Source: Massilia sp. H-1
GTDB taxonomy: Bacteria; Pseudomonadota; Gammaproteobacteria; Burkholderiales; Burkholderiaceae_D
Direction of reading: 5' to 3'
NCBI GenBank assembly: GCA_024703915.1
Contig: CP087969.1
Span: 1,426,001 to 1,490,000 of the forward strand
DNA length: 64,000 nucleotides
The position numbers and the translations under genes are program-made. The notes under the pieces are model-generated. The model saw only the letters and a list, made by a program, of their open reading frames with translations. It searched no databases and was not told where the DNA came from. Position 1 is the stretch's first letter. Every line of letters begins with the position of its first letter. Of this stretch, positions 12,336-21,893 are shown piece by piece.

Positions 12336-13270
12336 TACAGATAGCCGCACAGGCCGAACATGAAGGCGAGTGCGGCCGGATAGCCGTAGTGCGACTTGAG
12401 CTCGGGCATGAAGTCGAAATTCATGCCCCATACGCTTCGGCTGAAGGCGGTAAATACCACGAAGATCGCGGCCCACGCGGCCAGCCGCTTGTTGACCTCG
12501 CCTTCATCGATGGCCACCATCGACAAATTCACCTGGATCGCGGTGCCGATCGTGTCGCGGATCGTATCGAGCGAGGTATTGATACGGTACAGGTGATCCT
12601 GGACGTCGTGGAAATAATCCTGGGTATCGCGGCAGAAGGCCTAAGCACGCGGCCGCCGTGCAGCTTGCCGACCGCGTCCAGCAGCGGCGCCACCGCGTGG
12701 CGCAGGACCAGCACCTTGCGCTTGAGTTCATACAGGCGCTCGATATTGTCGCGCTGCGACCCCTTGATGAAGATGCGGTCTTCGATCTTTTCCAGTTCCG
12801 ATTCGAGCATGTCGACCACCGGGAAATAGCGGTCGACGACCGCATCCATCAGCGCATACAGCACGAACGAGGAGCCCATCGCCAGCAGGTGCGGTTCGTT
12901 TTCAGGCGCGCACGCCCAGGAAACCGCGGTTGCAATTGTTCCGTACCGACAGCACATAATTATGGGCGACGAAGATGTCGACCTCGCCCACATTGAGCGC
13001 ATCGCCCTCGAGTTCGACCGTTTGCACGACCACGAACAGCGAGTCGCCGTATTCCTCGATCTTGGGGCGCTGATTGCCGCGCTGCGCATCTTCCACGGCC
13101 AGTTCGTGCAGGCCGAATTCATGCTGCATGACCTTCAGTTCTTCCGGCTCCGGCTCGCGCAGCGCCACCCAGACGAAGGTCTCGGGCTTTTCGATATAGT
13201 CGCTGATGGCCTCGACGGGAATGTCGGACAGCTTCTTGCCTTCCTGGTAGGCGACGCAGTTAATCAGCAT
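12304..13270 (-). CDS. corA: Magnesium/cobalt transporter CorA
   Basis: About 322 residues. A large cytoplasmic domain (N-terminal half, including LHELAVEDAQRGNQRPKIEEY) precedes two membrane helices. The family signature GMNFDFMPEL follows TM1 (near 12425), TM2 is YPAALAFMFGLCGYLYYRF, and the positively charged C-terminal tail is there. CorA pentamers move Mg2+ (and Co2+) down the membrane potential. Breaks are near 12905, at 12642 (GCCTAAGC) and near 12312, where skipping one base gives the usual ending RWL-stop. The start ATG 13270 yields MLINCVAYQEGKKL. A perfect palindrome separates it from ntrC. Confidence 0.92.
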
Positions 13271-13333
13271 AGTGTTCCGTGTAATGAAAATGCGCGATGC
13301 ATGCAAAGGCGCAAGCTTACACCACCCACACAA

Positions 13334-13402
13334 TTTCAGAATCGGGGTCAGACCTCAATTCTGAAATTGTTTCAGAATTGAGGTCTGACCCCGATTCTGA
13401 AA
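13334..13402. repeat. Perfect 33-bp inverted repeat (REP-like palindrome)
   Basis: The arms 13334-13366 and 13370-13402 are exact reverse complements around the 3-base centre TTG. Each arm contains GGGGTCAGACCTC flanked by TTTCAGAAT/ATTCTGAAA, which is itself a smaller inverted repeat, so the unit is nested. It sits between corA and ntrC, both on the minus strand. It resembles intergenic palindromes I associate with Oxalobacteraceae genomes. It could also act as a transcriptional or mRNA-stability hairpin. Confidence 0.9.
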
Positions 13403-13410
13403 CAGTGCGA

Positions 13411-14896
13411 TTACTCGTCTTTGGCGCCGTCGATGCCGAGCTCGGCGATCTTGCGGGTGATGGTGTTGCGGCCGATGCCGAGCCGCACGGCGGCGTCGTT
13501 CTTGCGCCCGTGCGTGTGCTTGAGCGCGGTCTTGATCAGGGCCGATTCAGAATTGCCGCCCCAGCACATCCATCACTTCCGATTGCCCCGCCGACAGCAT
13601 GCTGGCCGCCTGCAATTCGAGCAGCCCGATCCAGCCGCCCGCCACGCCCAGCGAGGCCATGGCCCCGTTGCTTACCACGACGGCAAGCGGCATCTGGCCC
13701 GGTTCGGCCGCGCCCAGCGCCATGCTGGTTTCGCCCGCCCCTTCCTGGCTAGGCCGTCAGTTCGAGCGGCATGTCTTTCACTTCCACGGTCTGGCCGGGC
13801 GCCATCACGGTGATCCAGTTGCACAGGTTTTCCAGCTGGCGCACATTGCCCGGCAGATCGAGGCTGGCCAGGAATTGCATGGCCGTGTCGCTCATGCGCT
13901 TGGTCTCCACGCCCAGCTGGCGCGCTTTGCACCAGGAAGTGACGCACCAAAATGGGGATATCCTCGCGCCGCTCCCGCAAACTGGGCAGGCGCAAGCGGA
14001 TCACATTGAGGCGGTGGTACAAGTCTTCGTGGAACAGGCCGTCGCGCACGCGCTGTTCCAGGTTCTGGTGGGTGGCGGTGATGACGCGCACATTGGCCTT
14101 CATCGGCTGGTGCCCGCCGACCCGGTAGAAGTGCCCGTCCGACAGCACCCGCAGCAGGCGGGTCTGCAGGTCGAAGGGCATGTCGCCGATTTCATCGAGG
14201 AACAGGGTGCCGTTCTCGGCCTGTTCGAAGCGGCCGCGGCGCGTGGTCTGGGCGCCGGTGAAGGCGCCCCGCTCGTGGCCGAACAGTTCCGATTCGAGCA
14301 AGTCTTTCGGAATGGCCGCCGTGTTGAGCGCGATGAACGGTTGCTGCGCGCGGGCTGTGCTTGTGCAGCGCGCGCGCCACCAGTTCCTTGCCGGTGCCCG
14401 ATTCGCCCGTGATCAGCACCGTCACGTTCGATTGCGACAGGCGCCCGATGGCGCGGAACACTTCCTGCATGGCCGGGGCCTGGCCCAGGATTTCCGGGGT
14501 GTCGGTCGGGCCCGATTCGACGCTGGTTTCGCGCAAGCTTTCTTCGAGCGCGCGGCGGATCAGCTCGACCGCCTTGTCGATGTCGAAGGGCTTGGCCAGG
14601 TATTCGAAGGCCCCGCCCTGGAAGGCGGCCACGGCCGAATCGAGGTCGGAAAACGCGGTGATGATGATGACCGGCAGCCCCGGATGGGCGGCCTTGACGG
14701 TCTGCAGCAAGTCCAGCCCCGATTCACCCGGCATGCGGATGTCCGAGACCAGCACTTGCGGCGTATCGAATTCGAGCGCGGCAATGGCGTCGCGCACGTT
14801 GGAAAAACTTTTTGTAGCGAGGTTCTCGCGTGCCAGGGCCTTTTCCAGCACCCAGCGGATGGAGGCGTCGTCGTCGACTATCCAGATTGGTTTCAT
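13411..14896 (-). CDS. glnG: Nitrogen regulation response regulator NtrC (NR-I)
   Basis: About 490 residues. The receiver domain has the acidic pocket IVDDDAS, phospho-acceptor Asp in LVSDIRMPG and the Lys of LAKPFD. The sigma54-activating AAA+ domain has Walker A GESGTGKE (near 14400), the sigma54-contact loop GAFTGA (near 14260) and Walker B LFLDEIGD (near 14195). A Fis-type helix-turn-helix ([16 protein letters not shown]) ends the protein. Phosphorylated by NtrB, it activates sigma54 promoters when nitrogen is scarce; likely targets in this window are the two sites upstream of glnA. Breaks are near 14345, 13930, 13750 and 13560. ATG 14896 starts [10 protein letters not shown] directly. 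Confidence 0.95.
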
Positions 14897-14966
14897 GTGT
14901 TCGCGCTTCCCCGCAATATGGATCTTCAATTGGTGGGATCCGGACCCCAGGGCGCGCCGCCGCAAC

Positions 14967-16058
14967 TTATGGCAGCGGCAGCAGTATCCTGAAGTCCGTC
15001 AATCCAGGCCTAGCTCTCGCACTCGATCACGCCCATGTGCTGTTGCACGAAGGTTTGCGCAAGTGTCAGCCCCAGGCCGCTCCCCCTTCCCGTCCCGATA
15101 CCAGCGGATAGAAGATGCGGTCGCGGATCTGGGGTGAAATCCCCGGTCCATTGTCGATGATATGCAAGTCTAATGCCAGCCCGTAGCGAACCTTGGCCAG
15201 GGTCACCTGGCGCGCCACCCGGGTCTTGAAAATGAGCTCGGCCTGGCTTGGCCACGATCTGCCCGGCCAGGGCCTGGGCCGCATTGTGGGCAATGTTGAG
15301 CACCGTCTGGATCAGCTGCTCCTTGTCGCCCCGGAATTCGGGAATCGAGGCGTCATAGTCGCGCTTGATGGTCAGGCCGCTGGGAAACTCGGCCAGAATC
15401 AGGCTGCGCACCCGTTCGCACACTTCGTGGATATTGACGTCGCCCACGATATGCGGTAGAGCGGTGCGGCGCCAGCAGGCGGTCGACCAGGGTCTGCAGG
15501 CGGTCCGCTTCCTTGATGATGACCTGGGTATATTCGCGCAACTGGGTCAGGTGCAGCGGCGGCAGCTCGAGTTCGAGCAGCTGGGCCGCGCCGCGGATGC
15601 CGCCCAGCGGATTCTTGATTTCATGGGCCAGGTTGCGCACCAGCTCCTTGTTGACCTGGCTCTGGTCGAGGATGCGCTCCTCGCGGTCGAGCTTGAGCTG
15701 CTGGACGTTCTCGCGCAGCTCGATCACCAGCCCGTCGTCGCTCTACCGCGCTGACGATGCTGTGCACGTGCAAGGGCTCGCGCCCGCCGCGCTCGAGCGC
15801 CAGGTCCTGGCGCAGGTCGGCGTACTTGTGCGCCAGCGCCTGGCTGCACAGGCTGAGCAATTCTTCGGGATTCTGGAACAGGGAGGCCAGCTGCTGACGC
15901 TGCAGGGCCTTGAGGGAACTGTCGAGCAGGTGTTCGGCGGCCGCGTTGGCCCAGGTGATCAGGCCGTCGGCGTCCACCAGCAGGACGGCCGAGGCCAGCA
16001 GGTCGAGCGCGCCCAGCGACTCTGGCGCATAGTGCGCAAAGCCACTTAGCTCGCTCAT
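14967..16058 (-). CDS. glnL: Nitrogen regulation sensor kinase NtrB (NR-II)
   Basis: About 362 residues. An N-terminal PAS domain ([20 protein letters not shown]) is followed by the dimerisation/phosphoacceptor helix with the H-box [11 protein letters not shown] (near 15620), N-box [11 protein letters not shown]1 [10 protein letters not shown] and G2 [13 protein letters not shown]. It is soluble and signals via PII, phosphorylating NtrC. The apparent TAG at 15010 is a scar (GCTAGGC where GCCGGC is needed); read through, the protein ends RILLPLP. Other slips are near 15750, 15470, 15250 and 15085. The start overlaps the stop of the DUF4124 gene (ATGA), so it belongs to the same transcript. Confidence 0.94.
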
Positions 16059-16571
16059 TTGATGTTCGCGATTTCGCGCTCGAGCGCCTCGATATTCTTC
16101 TCGGCGCGGCTGATGCTGTCCTTCATTTGCTCGACCCGCTCCTGGTACTTGGCGTAATTGCGTTCATTGCCCTGGCGTTCAGGCTCGCCATTGTTGAATT
16201 CTTTCTTCATTTCGGCCAGCTTCTTCTTCTCGGTCCGCAATTCCTCGTTGAGGATCTCGCGCCGGTCGCTGTCGCGCGCCTTTTGCTGCGCATCATTGAC
16301 CTTGGGGAAGTCGGACGGGCTGGTGGCCGGGGCCCTGGGCGCGGCGGCAGCCCGGCGCGGTGCTTAAGCACCGAGACGCCATTGGCGATGTCGAGTGTCT
16401 TGCAACCGGTCTTGTAGGAATCGGTGAGGATCTTGCGCCCTTCGGCGTCGGTGCACAGATAGATGCCTTGCGCTTGCGCTTAAGCAGCTGGACCAGCAAG
16501 GCGCACAGCATGGCAAGCCCCGGTGCAAAGTGGCGCACGGTCAAGCGTGGGGTTGTCAGTTTCATCTCCAT
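16055..16571 (-). CDS. DUF4124-type exported protein
   Basis: About 170 residues. A signal peptide (FAPGLAMLCALLVQL, then Ala-rich) precedes the DUF4124 motif GIYLCTDAEGRKILTDSY with paired Cys (GCKTLDI). A Pro/Arg-rich linker follows, then a charged helix (LRTEKKKLAEMKKEFNNGE) to the end. Proteins of this type commonly sit directly upstream of ntrB in betaproteobacteria; their role is unknown. Breaks are GCTTAAGC at 16479 and 16362. The stop overlaps the NtrB start by four bases. ATG 16565 is an alternative start. Confidence 0.75.
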
Positions 16572-16637
16572 GGGGTCAGTTCACGGTTGCCCGTGCGAAA
16601 AATTGGTTCAACCCGAATATACAACAAACAAAGCAAA

Positions 16638-16667
16638 ACGCGAGGAAAGCCTTAGCCCTCCTCGTGT
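16638..16667 (-). terminator. Probable terminator downstream of glnA
   Basis: A stem ACGCGAGGA/TCCTCGTGT (one G-T pair) with a 12-base loop. On the minus strand it is followed by GTTTTGCTTTG, and on the plus strand by TTTTT, so it may work in both directions. Confidence 0.6.
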
Positions 16668-16693
16668 TTTTACACCGTGCTTACATATTAAGA

Positions 16694-16719
16694 TGTCAGC
16701 AACTCAACGAGTGCTGACA
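16694..16719 (-). other. Stem-loop just after glnA
   Basis: A perfect 8-bp stem TGTCAGCA/TGCTGACA around a 10-base loop, 10 bases beyond the glnA stop. There is no T-run on either side, so it may protect the mRNA 3' end rather than terminate. Confidence 0.5.
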
Positions 16720-16728
16720 GCTTGGCAA

Positions 16729-18150
16729 TTACAGCGAATAGTACATATCGAATTCAGCAGGGTGCGTGGTCATGCGCATGCGCTGTACGTCCTGCATTTT
16801 CAGTTCGATGTAGGCATCGATCATCGAATCGGAGAACACGCCGCCGCGGGTCAGGAACTCGCGGTCCTTGTTGAGCGTCGAGTGCTTCTTCGAGCGAAGC
16901 GCAGACGGTCGGGATCAGCTTGTCTTCTTCAGGCGGCAGGTGGTACAGATCTTTGGAAGCGGCTTCGCCCGGGTGGATCTTGTTGGCGATACCGTCCAGA
17001 CCGGCCATCAGCAGCGCGGCGAAGCACAGGTACACGTTGGCCAGTGGATCCGGGAAACGGGTCTCGATGCGGCGGCCTTTTGGATTGGCCACGTGCGGAA
17101 TGCGGATCGAGGCCGAACGGTTTTTAGCCGAGTACGCCAGCTTGACCGGTGCTTCGTAGCCTGGAACCAGACGCTTGTACGAGTTGGTGCCTGGGTTGGT
17201 GATCGCGTTCAGCGCCTTGGCGTGCTTGATGATGCCGCCGATGTAGTACAGGGCGTCGTCCGACAGGCTTAAGCATAGCCGTCGCTTATGAACAGGTTCT
17301 TGCCGTCTTTCCAGATCGACTGGTGCACGTGCATGCCCGAACCGTTGTCGCCAACGATAGGTTTTGGCATGAAGGTGGCGGTCTTGCCGTAGCTGTGGGC
17401 CACGTTCCAGACCACGTATTTCAGGTTCTGGGTCCAGTCGGCGCGCTCGACCAGGGTCGAGAACTTGGTGCCGATTTCATTCTGGTTTAAGCGCTAGGCC
17501 ACTTCGTGGTGGTGCACTTCGACCGGGATGCCCATGGCTTCGAGGATCAGGCACATTTCCGAACGCATGTCCTGGAACGAGTCCACTGGTGGCACTGGGA
17601 AGTAGCCGCCCTTGACGGTCGGACGGTGGCCGCTGTTGCCGCCTTCGGTCTTGGCATCGGTCGCCCACGACGATTCGTCCGAATCGATCTTGACGAAGCA
17701 GCCCGACATGTCGATCTTCCAGCGCACGCTGTCGAAGATGAAGAATTCTGGTTCCGGACCGAAGAAGGCGGTGTCGCCGATGCCGGTCGATTTGAGGTAG
17801 GCTTCAGCGCGCTTGGCGATCGAGCGCGGATCGTGGTCGTAGCCCTTGCCGTCGGCTCTACTCGATGACGTCGCACTGCATGAACAGCGTGGTCTCTTCC
17901 ATGAACGGATCGATGTTCGCGGTGTTCGGATCCGGCATCAGCAGCATGTCCGACGCTTCGATACCCTTCCAGCTTAAGCAATCGACGAACCGTCGAAGGC
18001 ATGGCCCGACTCGAATTTGTCGAGATCGAAGTGGGAGATAGGCACGGTCACGTGCTGTTCTTTACCACGGGTGTCGGCGAAGCGGAAATCAACGAATTTG
18101 ACTTCGTTGTCTTTTGCCATTTTCAAGACTTCTGCGGCGGTCATTGCCAT
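16729..18150 (-). CDS. glnA: Type I glutamine synthetase
   Basis: About 471 residues once repaired, the standard GSI length. It makes glutamine from glutamate, ammonia and ATP as a cytoplasmic dodecamer. Motifs seen include FDGSSIAGWKG near the start, [51 protein letters not shown] and the region [10 protein letters not shown] whose Tyr is the usual adenylylation site. It ends FDMYYSL. Scars break it at 17972 (GCTTAAGC), near 17858, 17485-17497, 17265 and 16882. ATG 18150 has AGGAG eight bases upstream. Control by NtrC and sigma54 is indicated by the promoter and operator-like sites upstream. Confidence 0.97.
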
Positions 18151-18211
18151 GCGTATTTCTCCTAATTGAAATGGGGACTTGCCGACATGCGACAAAACTC
18201 AAGGGGACTAT

Positions 18212-18227
18212 AGCAGAATCCATGCCA
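18212..18227 (-). promoter_or_regulatory. Sigma54 (RpoN) promoter of glnA
   Basis: The minus-strand sequence TGGCATGGATTCTGCT matches the -24/-12 consensus TGGCACGNNNNTTGCT at all but two defined positions, with the GG and GC dinucleotides correctly spaced. Transcription would start near 18202, about 50 bases before the glnA ATG. Confidence 0.75.
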
Positions 18228-18333
18228 GCATAATTATCATGAGCAAATGCCGATTGCGTCGTTGAATGTGCTGGCAATTGATCCTAAAATTGCTTGTTCC
18301 TGTTTTGACATCGAAATTGCGCGGCATCAATCG

Positions 18334-18350
18334 CGCACATTCTTGGTGCA
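18334..18350 (-). promoter_or_regulatory. NtrC-binding-like site, promoter-proximal
   Basis: CGCACATTCTTGGTGCA matches 12 of 17 bases of the enteric glnA site TGCACCAACATGGTGCA, with one half nearly perfect. It lies about 140 bases upstream of the predicted glnA start. Confidence 0.6.
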
Positions 18351-18362
18351 TCTCAAAATAAA

Positions 18363-18379
18363 TGCACCAAATTAATGCA
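18363..18379 (-). promoter_or_regulatory. NtrC-binding-like site, promoter-distal
   Basis: TGCACCAAATTAATGCA matches 13 of 17 bases of the enteric NtrC site. Its centre is 29 bp from that of the proximal site, close to the spacing used for cooperative NtrC binding. The remaining stretch between glnA and the rhodanese gene (18151-18462) holds no other gene that I can see. Confidence 0.65.
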
Positions 18380-18462
18380 TTTTGCACGAAAACAGGCAAA
18401 ATGCATCCGGGTGGTGCAAGCGTCGCTTATCTTAAACCTAATATTCTCGTTTGGAGCATCTC

Positions 18463-18920
18463 ATGAGCACTGTCGAACAAGTTTTAGCTGCCGCACGCGA
18501 GCGAGCGCCGACGGCGGCCTATGCGGGCGCCGTCACGCCGCAGGAAGCGTACGCCCTGGTCCAGGCCGATCCGCGCGTCAAGCTGATCGATGTACGTACC
18601 AATGCCGAACGCGACTGGGTCGGACGCGTGGCCCTGCCCGAGGCGCAGCACGGCGCGGTGCAATGGAGCACCTACCCCGGCGGCGTGCCCAATCCGGACT
18701 TCGTGGCGCAGCTGGCGGCCGTGGCAGGCAAGGACGATGTGCTGCTGTTCCTGTGCCGCTCGGGCGTGCGTTCGCGCCATGCGGCCACGCTGGCCACCCA
18801 GCACGGTTATGCGAACAGCTTCGATATCCTGGAAGGCTTCGAGGGCGACAAGGATGGTGAAGGCCACCGCAAGAGTGTCATCGCTGGTGCAAGGCGGGCT
18901 TGCCCTGGGTCGGTGCCTGA
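18463..18920 (+). CDS. Rhodanese-like domain protein
   Basis: About 151 residues, one rhodanese domain. The active-site loop LFLCRSGVRSRHAA carries the catalytic Cys (near 18753), and KLIDVRTNAERDWVGRV is the CDC25/rhodanese entry motif. Such single-domain proteins transfer sulfane sulfur to thiol acceptors in the cytoplasm. The C-terminus continues past a frame slip near 18882 as WCKAGLPWVGA, a common ending for this family. The start ATG 18463 is preceded by TTGGAG. It is divergent from glnA. Confidence 0.88.
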
Positions 18921-19021
18921 GTTCGCACAAAGTAAGGCCGCGGGGATGTCGAAATGCGGGCCGCCGATTCGTCGTCGTAATAGAGGATCCCCCTCTGCCA
19001 CTTCACTGAAGGAAATCGATC

Positions 19022-19469
19022 ATGTCCTCGCATACCGTTCAATTGCACCGCGTACTCAAATCCACGCCTGACCGCATCTATCGCGCCTTCACCACGGCCG
19101 CCGCGTTCTGCCAAGTGGCTGCCGCCGCATGGCTTCGTCGGCACCGTGCACGAGATGGACGTCAAGGTCGGCGGGCGCTACAAGATGTCGTTCACCAATT
19201 TCACGACCGGCCACAGCCATTCCTTCGGCGGCGAATACCTGGAGCTCCATCCCGGCGAGCGCATTCGCTACACGGCAGAATTCGACGATCCTCATTTGCC
19301 CGGCACGATGCAAACCACGGTCACACTGCGCCAGGTGTCCTGCGGCGTCGAGCTGAACATCGTTCAGGAAGGCATTCCCGCCGTGATCCCGGTCGAAGGC
19401 TGCTATCTCGGATGGCAGGAATCGCTCACCCTACTGGCGCAACTGGTCGAGCCGGAAATCGTGGGCTAG
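19022..19469 (+). CDS. SRPBCC / AHSA1-domain protein
   Basis: About 148 residues. The helix-grip fold is recognisable from HRVLKSTPDRIYRAFTTA, GRYKMSFTNFTTG, PGERIRYTAEFDD and the final helix GWQESLTLLAQLVEPEI. The fold makes a hydrophobic ligand pocket; AHSA1-type members are often unassigned or stress related. A slip near 19115 (expected KWLPPHGFVGTVHEMD) breaks the frame. The ATG at 19022 is preceded by GAAGG. The ligand is unknown. Confidence 0.82.
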
Positions 19470-19478
19470 TACCCCGGC

Positions 19479-19511
19479 CTCGGGACTGATCGCGCAAGCA
19501 CAAGTCCCGAG
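19479..19511. other. Stem-loop downstream of the SRPBCC gene
   Basis: A perfect 9-bp stem CTCGGGACT/AGTCCCGAG with a 15-base loop, ten bases after the stop. It lacks a T-run, so termination is possible but not shown. Confidence 0.5.
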
Positions 19512-19616
19512 CAATCCCCAAACGGCCATGACCGCGATCGGGTACCACACGCCTGCGATCGAAAAGCGCTTCCAGCATGTTGACGCATGGTCTGGCTGCT
19601 TATTTCCAATCGCGTA

Positions 19617-19997
19617 CTAAAAACAATCCCCCATCCCGCAAGCGACCAACAGCCACAGGTAGCACCCACCGATCCCGAGCCCGATCAAGCCAGACAGTAC
19701 CCCGAGCGCAAGCGCGCCAACCTTCGGGGCATGCCTCACGGCATGCACGCCAAGTATCAGAACGAATACGGCGAGTGCAAACACCGTCTACCACAAACTG
19801 CCTCGCAATGCGGAAATCGGCGAGCGGACATATCCGCCATAAACGCAAAGCACCAGAATCAGAAGGCCGCTGCCCGTTGCGAATGCCGTTGCGCCAGCCG
19901 TGCTCCTGGAACGCCGAACAAGAACACTCCACGCACCGTATAAAAAGAGGACTGCCGCAATAAAAAATGGGGAAACGCCGAGTACGGTACAGGACAT
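19617..19997 (-). CDS. Small integral membrane protein, unknown family
   Basis: About 126 residues. It is almost wholly hydrophobic, with probably four membrane helices: VLGVSPFFIAAVLFLYGAW, a second around GSGLLILVLCVYGG, a third VFALAVFVLILGVHAV, and a last ALALGVLSGLIGLGIGGCYL. A single in-frame TAG near 19786 separates otherwise continuous sequence and is probably an error. No domain is recognised. It heads away from the SRPBCC gene and precedes other small membrane proteins on the same strand. Confidence 0.6.
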
Positions 19998-20219
19998 GTG
20001 CACGCTTCTCTTTCTCTGTATAGGTTCAGCGCCAAACGACGATGTGGCGCTGGCGATCATGCTGCCCGGGCGCCTGCAAGGACAACACGTCCAGGCAGAA
20101 AAATAGATCCCGCCCAACATGGGCGCCGAGATCAGCGCACCCAGAAGCAGCTACTTTCCTGTGCAGCGTTCACGCTGGCGAATAAGGATCTGCGAGCAGC
20201 CGAAACTGCACCAGATAGT

Positions 20220-20516
20220 TCACGTCAATTTGCCAGGCCACAGCCCGGCCTTGCGGTACCAGCGAATACATGCGCTCTCGAGCAGGAAGAAGGCAATCAG
20301 GGCCAGCATGAAAAGCCCGCCTTGAACGAAACCGCAGATGCCCAAAGGCACAACCACGAACCAGCACCCGCACTTGTAGACCAGCGGCAGCGCCTTGTAG
20401 CGTGCGCCTTTCTCTGGACTGCGCTTGAATTCGGCCCGATTGAGCAAGGCAAGCATTGCCAGCGCAATGGCATAGGCACCAGAGAACAGCAGAACAGGAA
20501 GTGGTGGAAGCATCAT
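20220..20516 (-). CDS. Small membrane protein, unknown family
   Basis: 98 residues, intact. Two or three hydrophobic segments are seen (LPPLPVLLFSGAYAIALAML, WFVVVPLGICGFVQGGLFML) with a basic loop between (NRAEFKRSPEKGARYK). I recognise no domain. Its start overlaps the stop of the preceding 99-residue membrane protein (ATGA), so the two are co-translated. Confidence 0.7.
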   Translation of the reverse strand: MMLPPLPVLLFSGAYAIALAMLALLNRAEFKRSPEKGARYKALPLVYKCGCWFVVVPLGICGFVQGGLFMLALIAFFLLESACIRWYRKAGLWPGKLT

Positions 20517-20812
20517 CGGCGCAGCGCTCGCTCTCGATATCGATTAAACAGCCAGGCGCTCACGCACAGGAAGAGCGGCAAACAGAGTATCCAAAAAATC
20601 CGGAGCAGTTGCCAGCGCGGTGCCCACGCCGGATCGGCGCCCGCGACCAGCGACGAAAGAGCGCGCGCCACCAGGCCCCATCCGACGACTTCGGCCAGCA
20701 GCAAGGGAATCCAGGCGGCGCGGTTGCGGCGCCCTGCGATGGCGAACGACAATCCACCGACAAAAAAAACGATCAGCAAGATGAATGGCAAGAGTATGAG
20801 CGGTGACACCAT
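20513..20812 (-). CDS. Small membrane protein, unknown family
   Basis: 99 residues, intact. The N-terminal helix LILLPFILLIVFFVGGLSFAI, a central segment and a C-terminal helix IFWILCLPLFLCVSAWLF are seen, ending in a basic tail (NRYRERALRR). It overlaps the next small membrane-protein gene by four bases. It may form part of a three-gene unit with the exported protein upstream (20832-21436). The function is unknown. Confidence 0.7.
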   Translation of the reverse strand: MVSPLILLPFILLIVFFVGGLSFAIAGRRNRAAWIPLLLAEVVGWGLVARALSSLVAGADPAWAPRWQLLRIFWILCLPLFLCVSAWLFNRYRERALRR

Positions 20813-20831
20813 GTTTCAGCCGGTTTCCCGA

Positions 20832-21436
20832 TCACTGCGTCGCACGGCGAATGACTTCGCCATCCTGGCGCACATGCGGGCCGATCTTTCCCTTCACGGA
20901 TTCCAGGAATTGCCGGAACCGAAGTTCAATGTGCTGGTCATACATGGGTGCATTGGCTTTCAGGTGCGGCCACGCAAGCCGGGCGCTCGCCGCCACCTCG
21001 CCCACTGCCGGATTTTTCGCGTCCAGAATCGTGTACTCGGCACCCTCGTCCGCCCCCGCTGGCGCGTCACTGTCCAGCCGCCCCATTTCATGACTGTCTT
21101 GGACATTGTTCCCGCAGGCGGAGGAAACGCGCCGAATGCCCGCTGCCCTTGCTCCGACTTCAAGTCATACAGCGTCAGCGCGATGCTGGTCGAATGCGGG
21201 GTATCGATATCCGCAGGGTTGGGAAGCTGAAAGCTGATCGCGGCAACCGGGAGCTTGGTCTGCATCGACAGCACGGGCCAGTTGTCTTCGGCGACGAAGG
21301 ACACGCTGCCATTGCCGGTGATGATGGTCAGTTCGGTGCTGGCGCGCGCATCGACGCACACGGCGCTCCATGCCAGGATAAGTGCACTCAGCGCGATACG
21401 CCAATGGCTCATTGCGGCAGTCAAATAGCGGATCAT
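20832..21436 (-). CDS. Exported protein of unknown function
   Basis: About 200 residues. A signal peptide (MSHWRIALSALILAWSAVCV, cleaved after DARAS) is followed by a beta-rich N-terminal half (LTIITGNGSVSFVAEDNWPV, AISFQLPNPADIDTPHSTSI) and a more helical C-terminal half ending GKIGPHVRQDGEVIRRATQ. A frame slip near 21075 joins the two halves. No domain is recognised. Starts at 21436 or 21412 are both possible. It leads a run of small membrane-protein genes, so a role at the envelope is likely. Confidence 0.6.
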
Positions 21437-21598
21437 CGACTTTTCCGGTAGTGCGGCTTCACATACACGACGTCGGGCGACGCGAGGCAAACCCTGCCCC
21501 ATCAAAAGCTCGACTTCAAGTACTCGAAACGCTGATGGGTCAGCACATTCAGGCAGCGAGCGTAGCTCGACGAATTCCTTCCGGCCATCTTCTGTTGC

Positions 21599-21875
21599 TC
21601 AAGCCCGCACGTCTGCGCGACGTATCAGGTCCCACGCGACTTGCGTCGCCGTGAAGGCCTTTAATTCCTGCTTTGAATCCGCAGCTTCCTTCATCAATTT
21701 CTTGATTTCTTTCCCCAGCTTTTCGGCCTCCGCAAAATTGACGCAAGCATCGAAAAAGGAGCTGGTATCCGGACCTTCGCAGCCATAGGTTTCAGCTTGC
21801 TCCTCTTCGGCGAAGGCCGGAATTGCCAGGTGCGAGGATCGTGCAGCAAAACACCATGGTGACTAATCGCTTCAT
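21599..21875 (-). CDS. Small exported protein of unknown function
   Basis: About 91 residues. The signal peptide MKRLVTMVFCCTILAP is followed, after a one-base slip near 21830, by a mature region with two Cys (TYGCEGPDTSSFFDACVNFA) and a charged helix (EAEKLGKEIKKLMKEA), ending DLIRRADVRA. The two Cys could form a disulfide. No family is recognised. Confidence 0.55.
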
Positions 21876-21893
21876 AAGATCATTCCTTCATAC

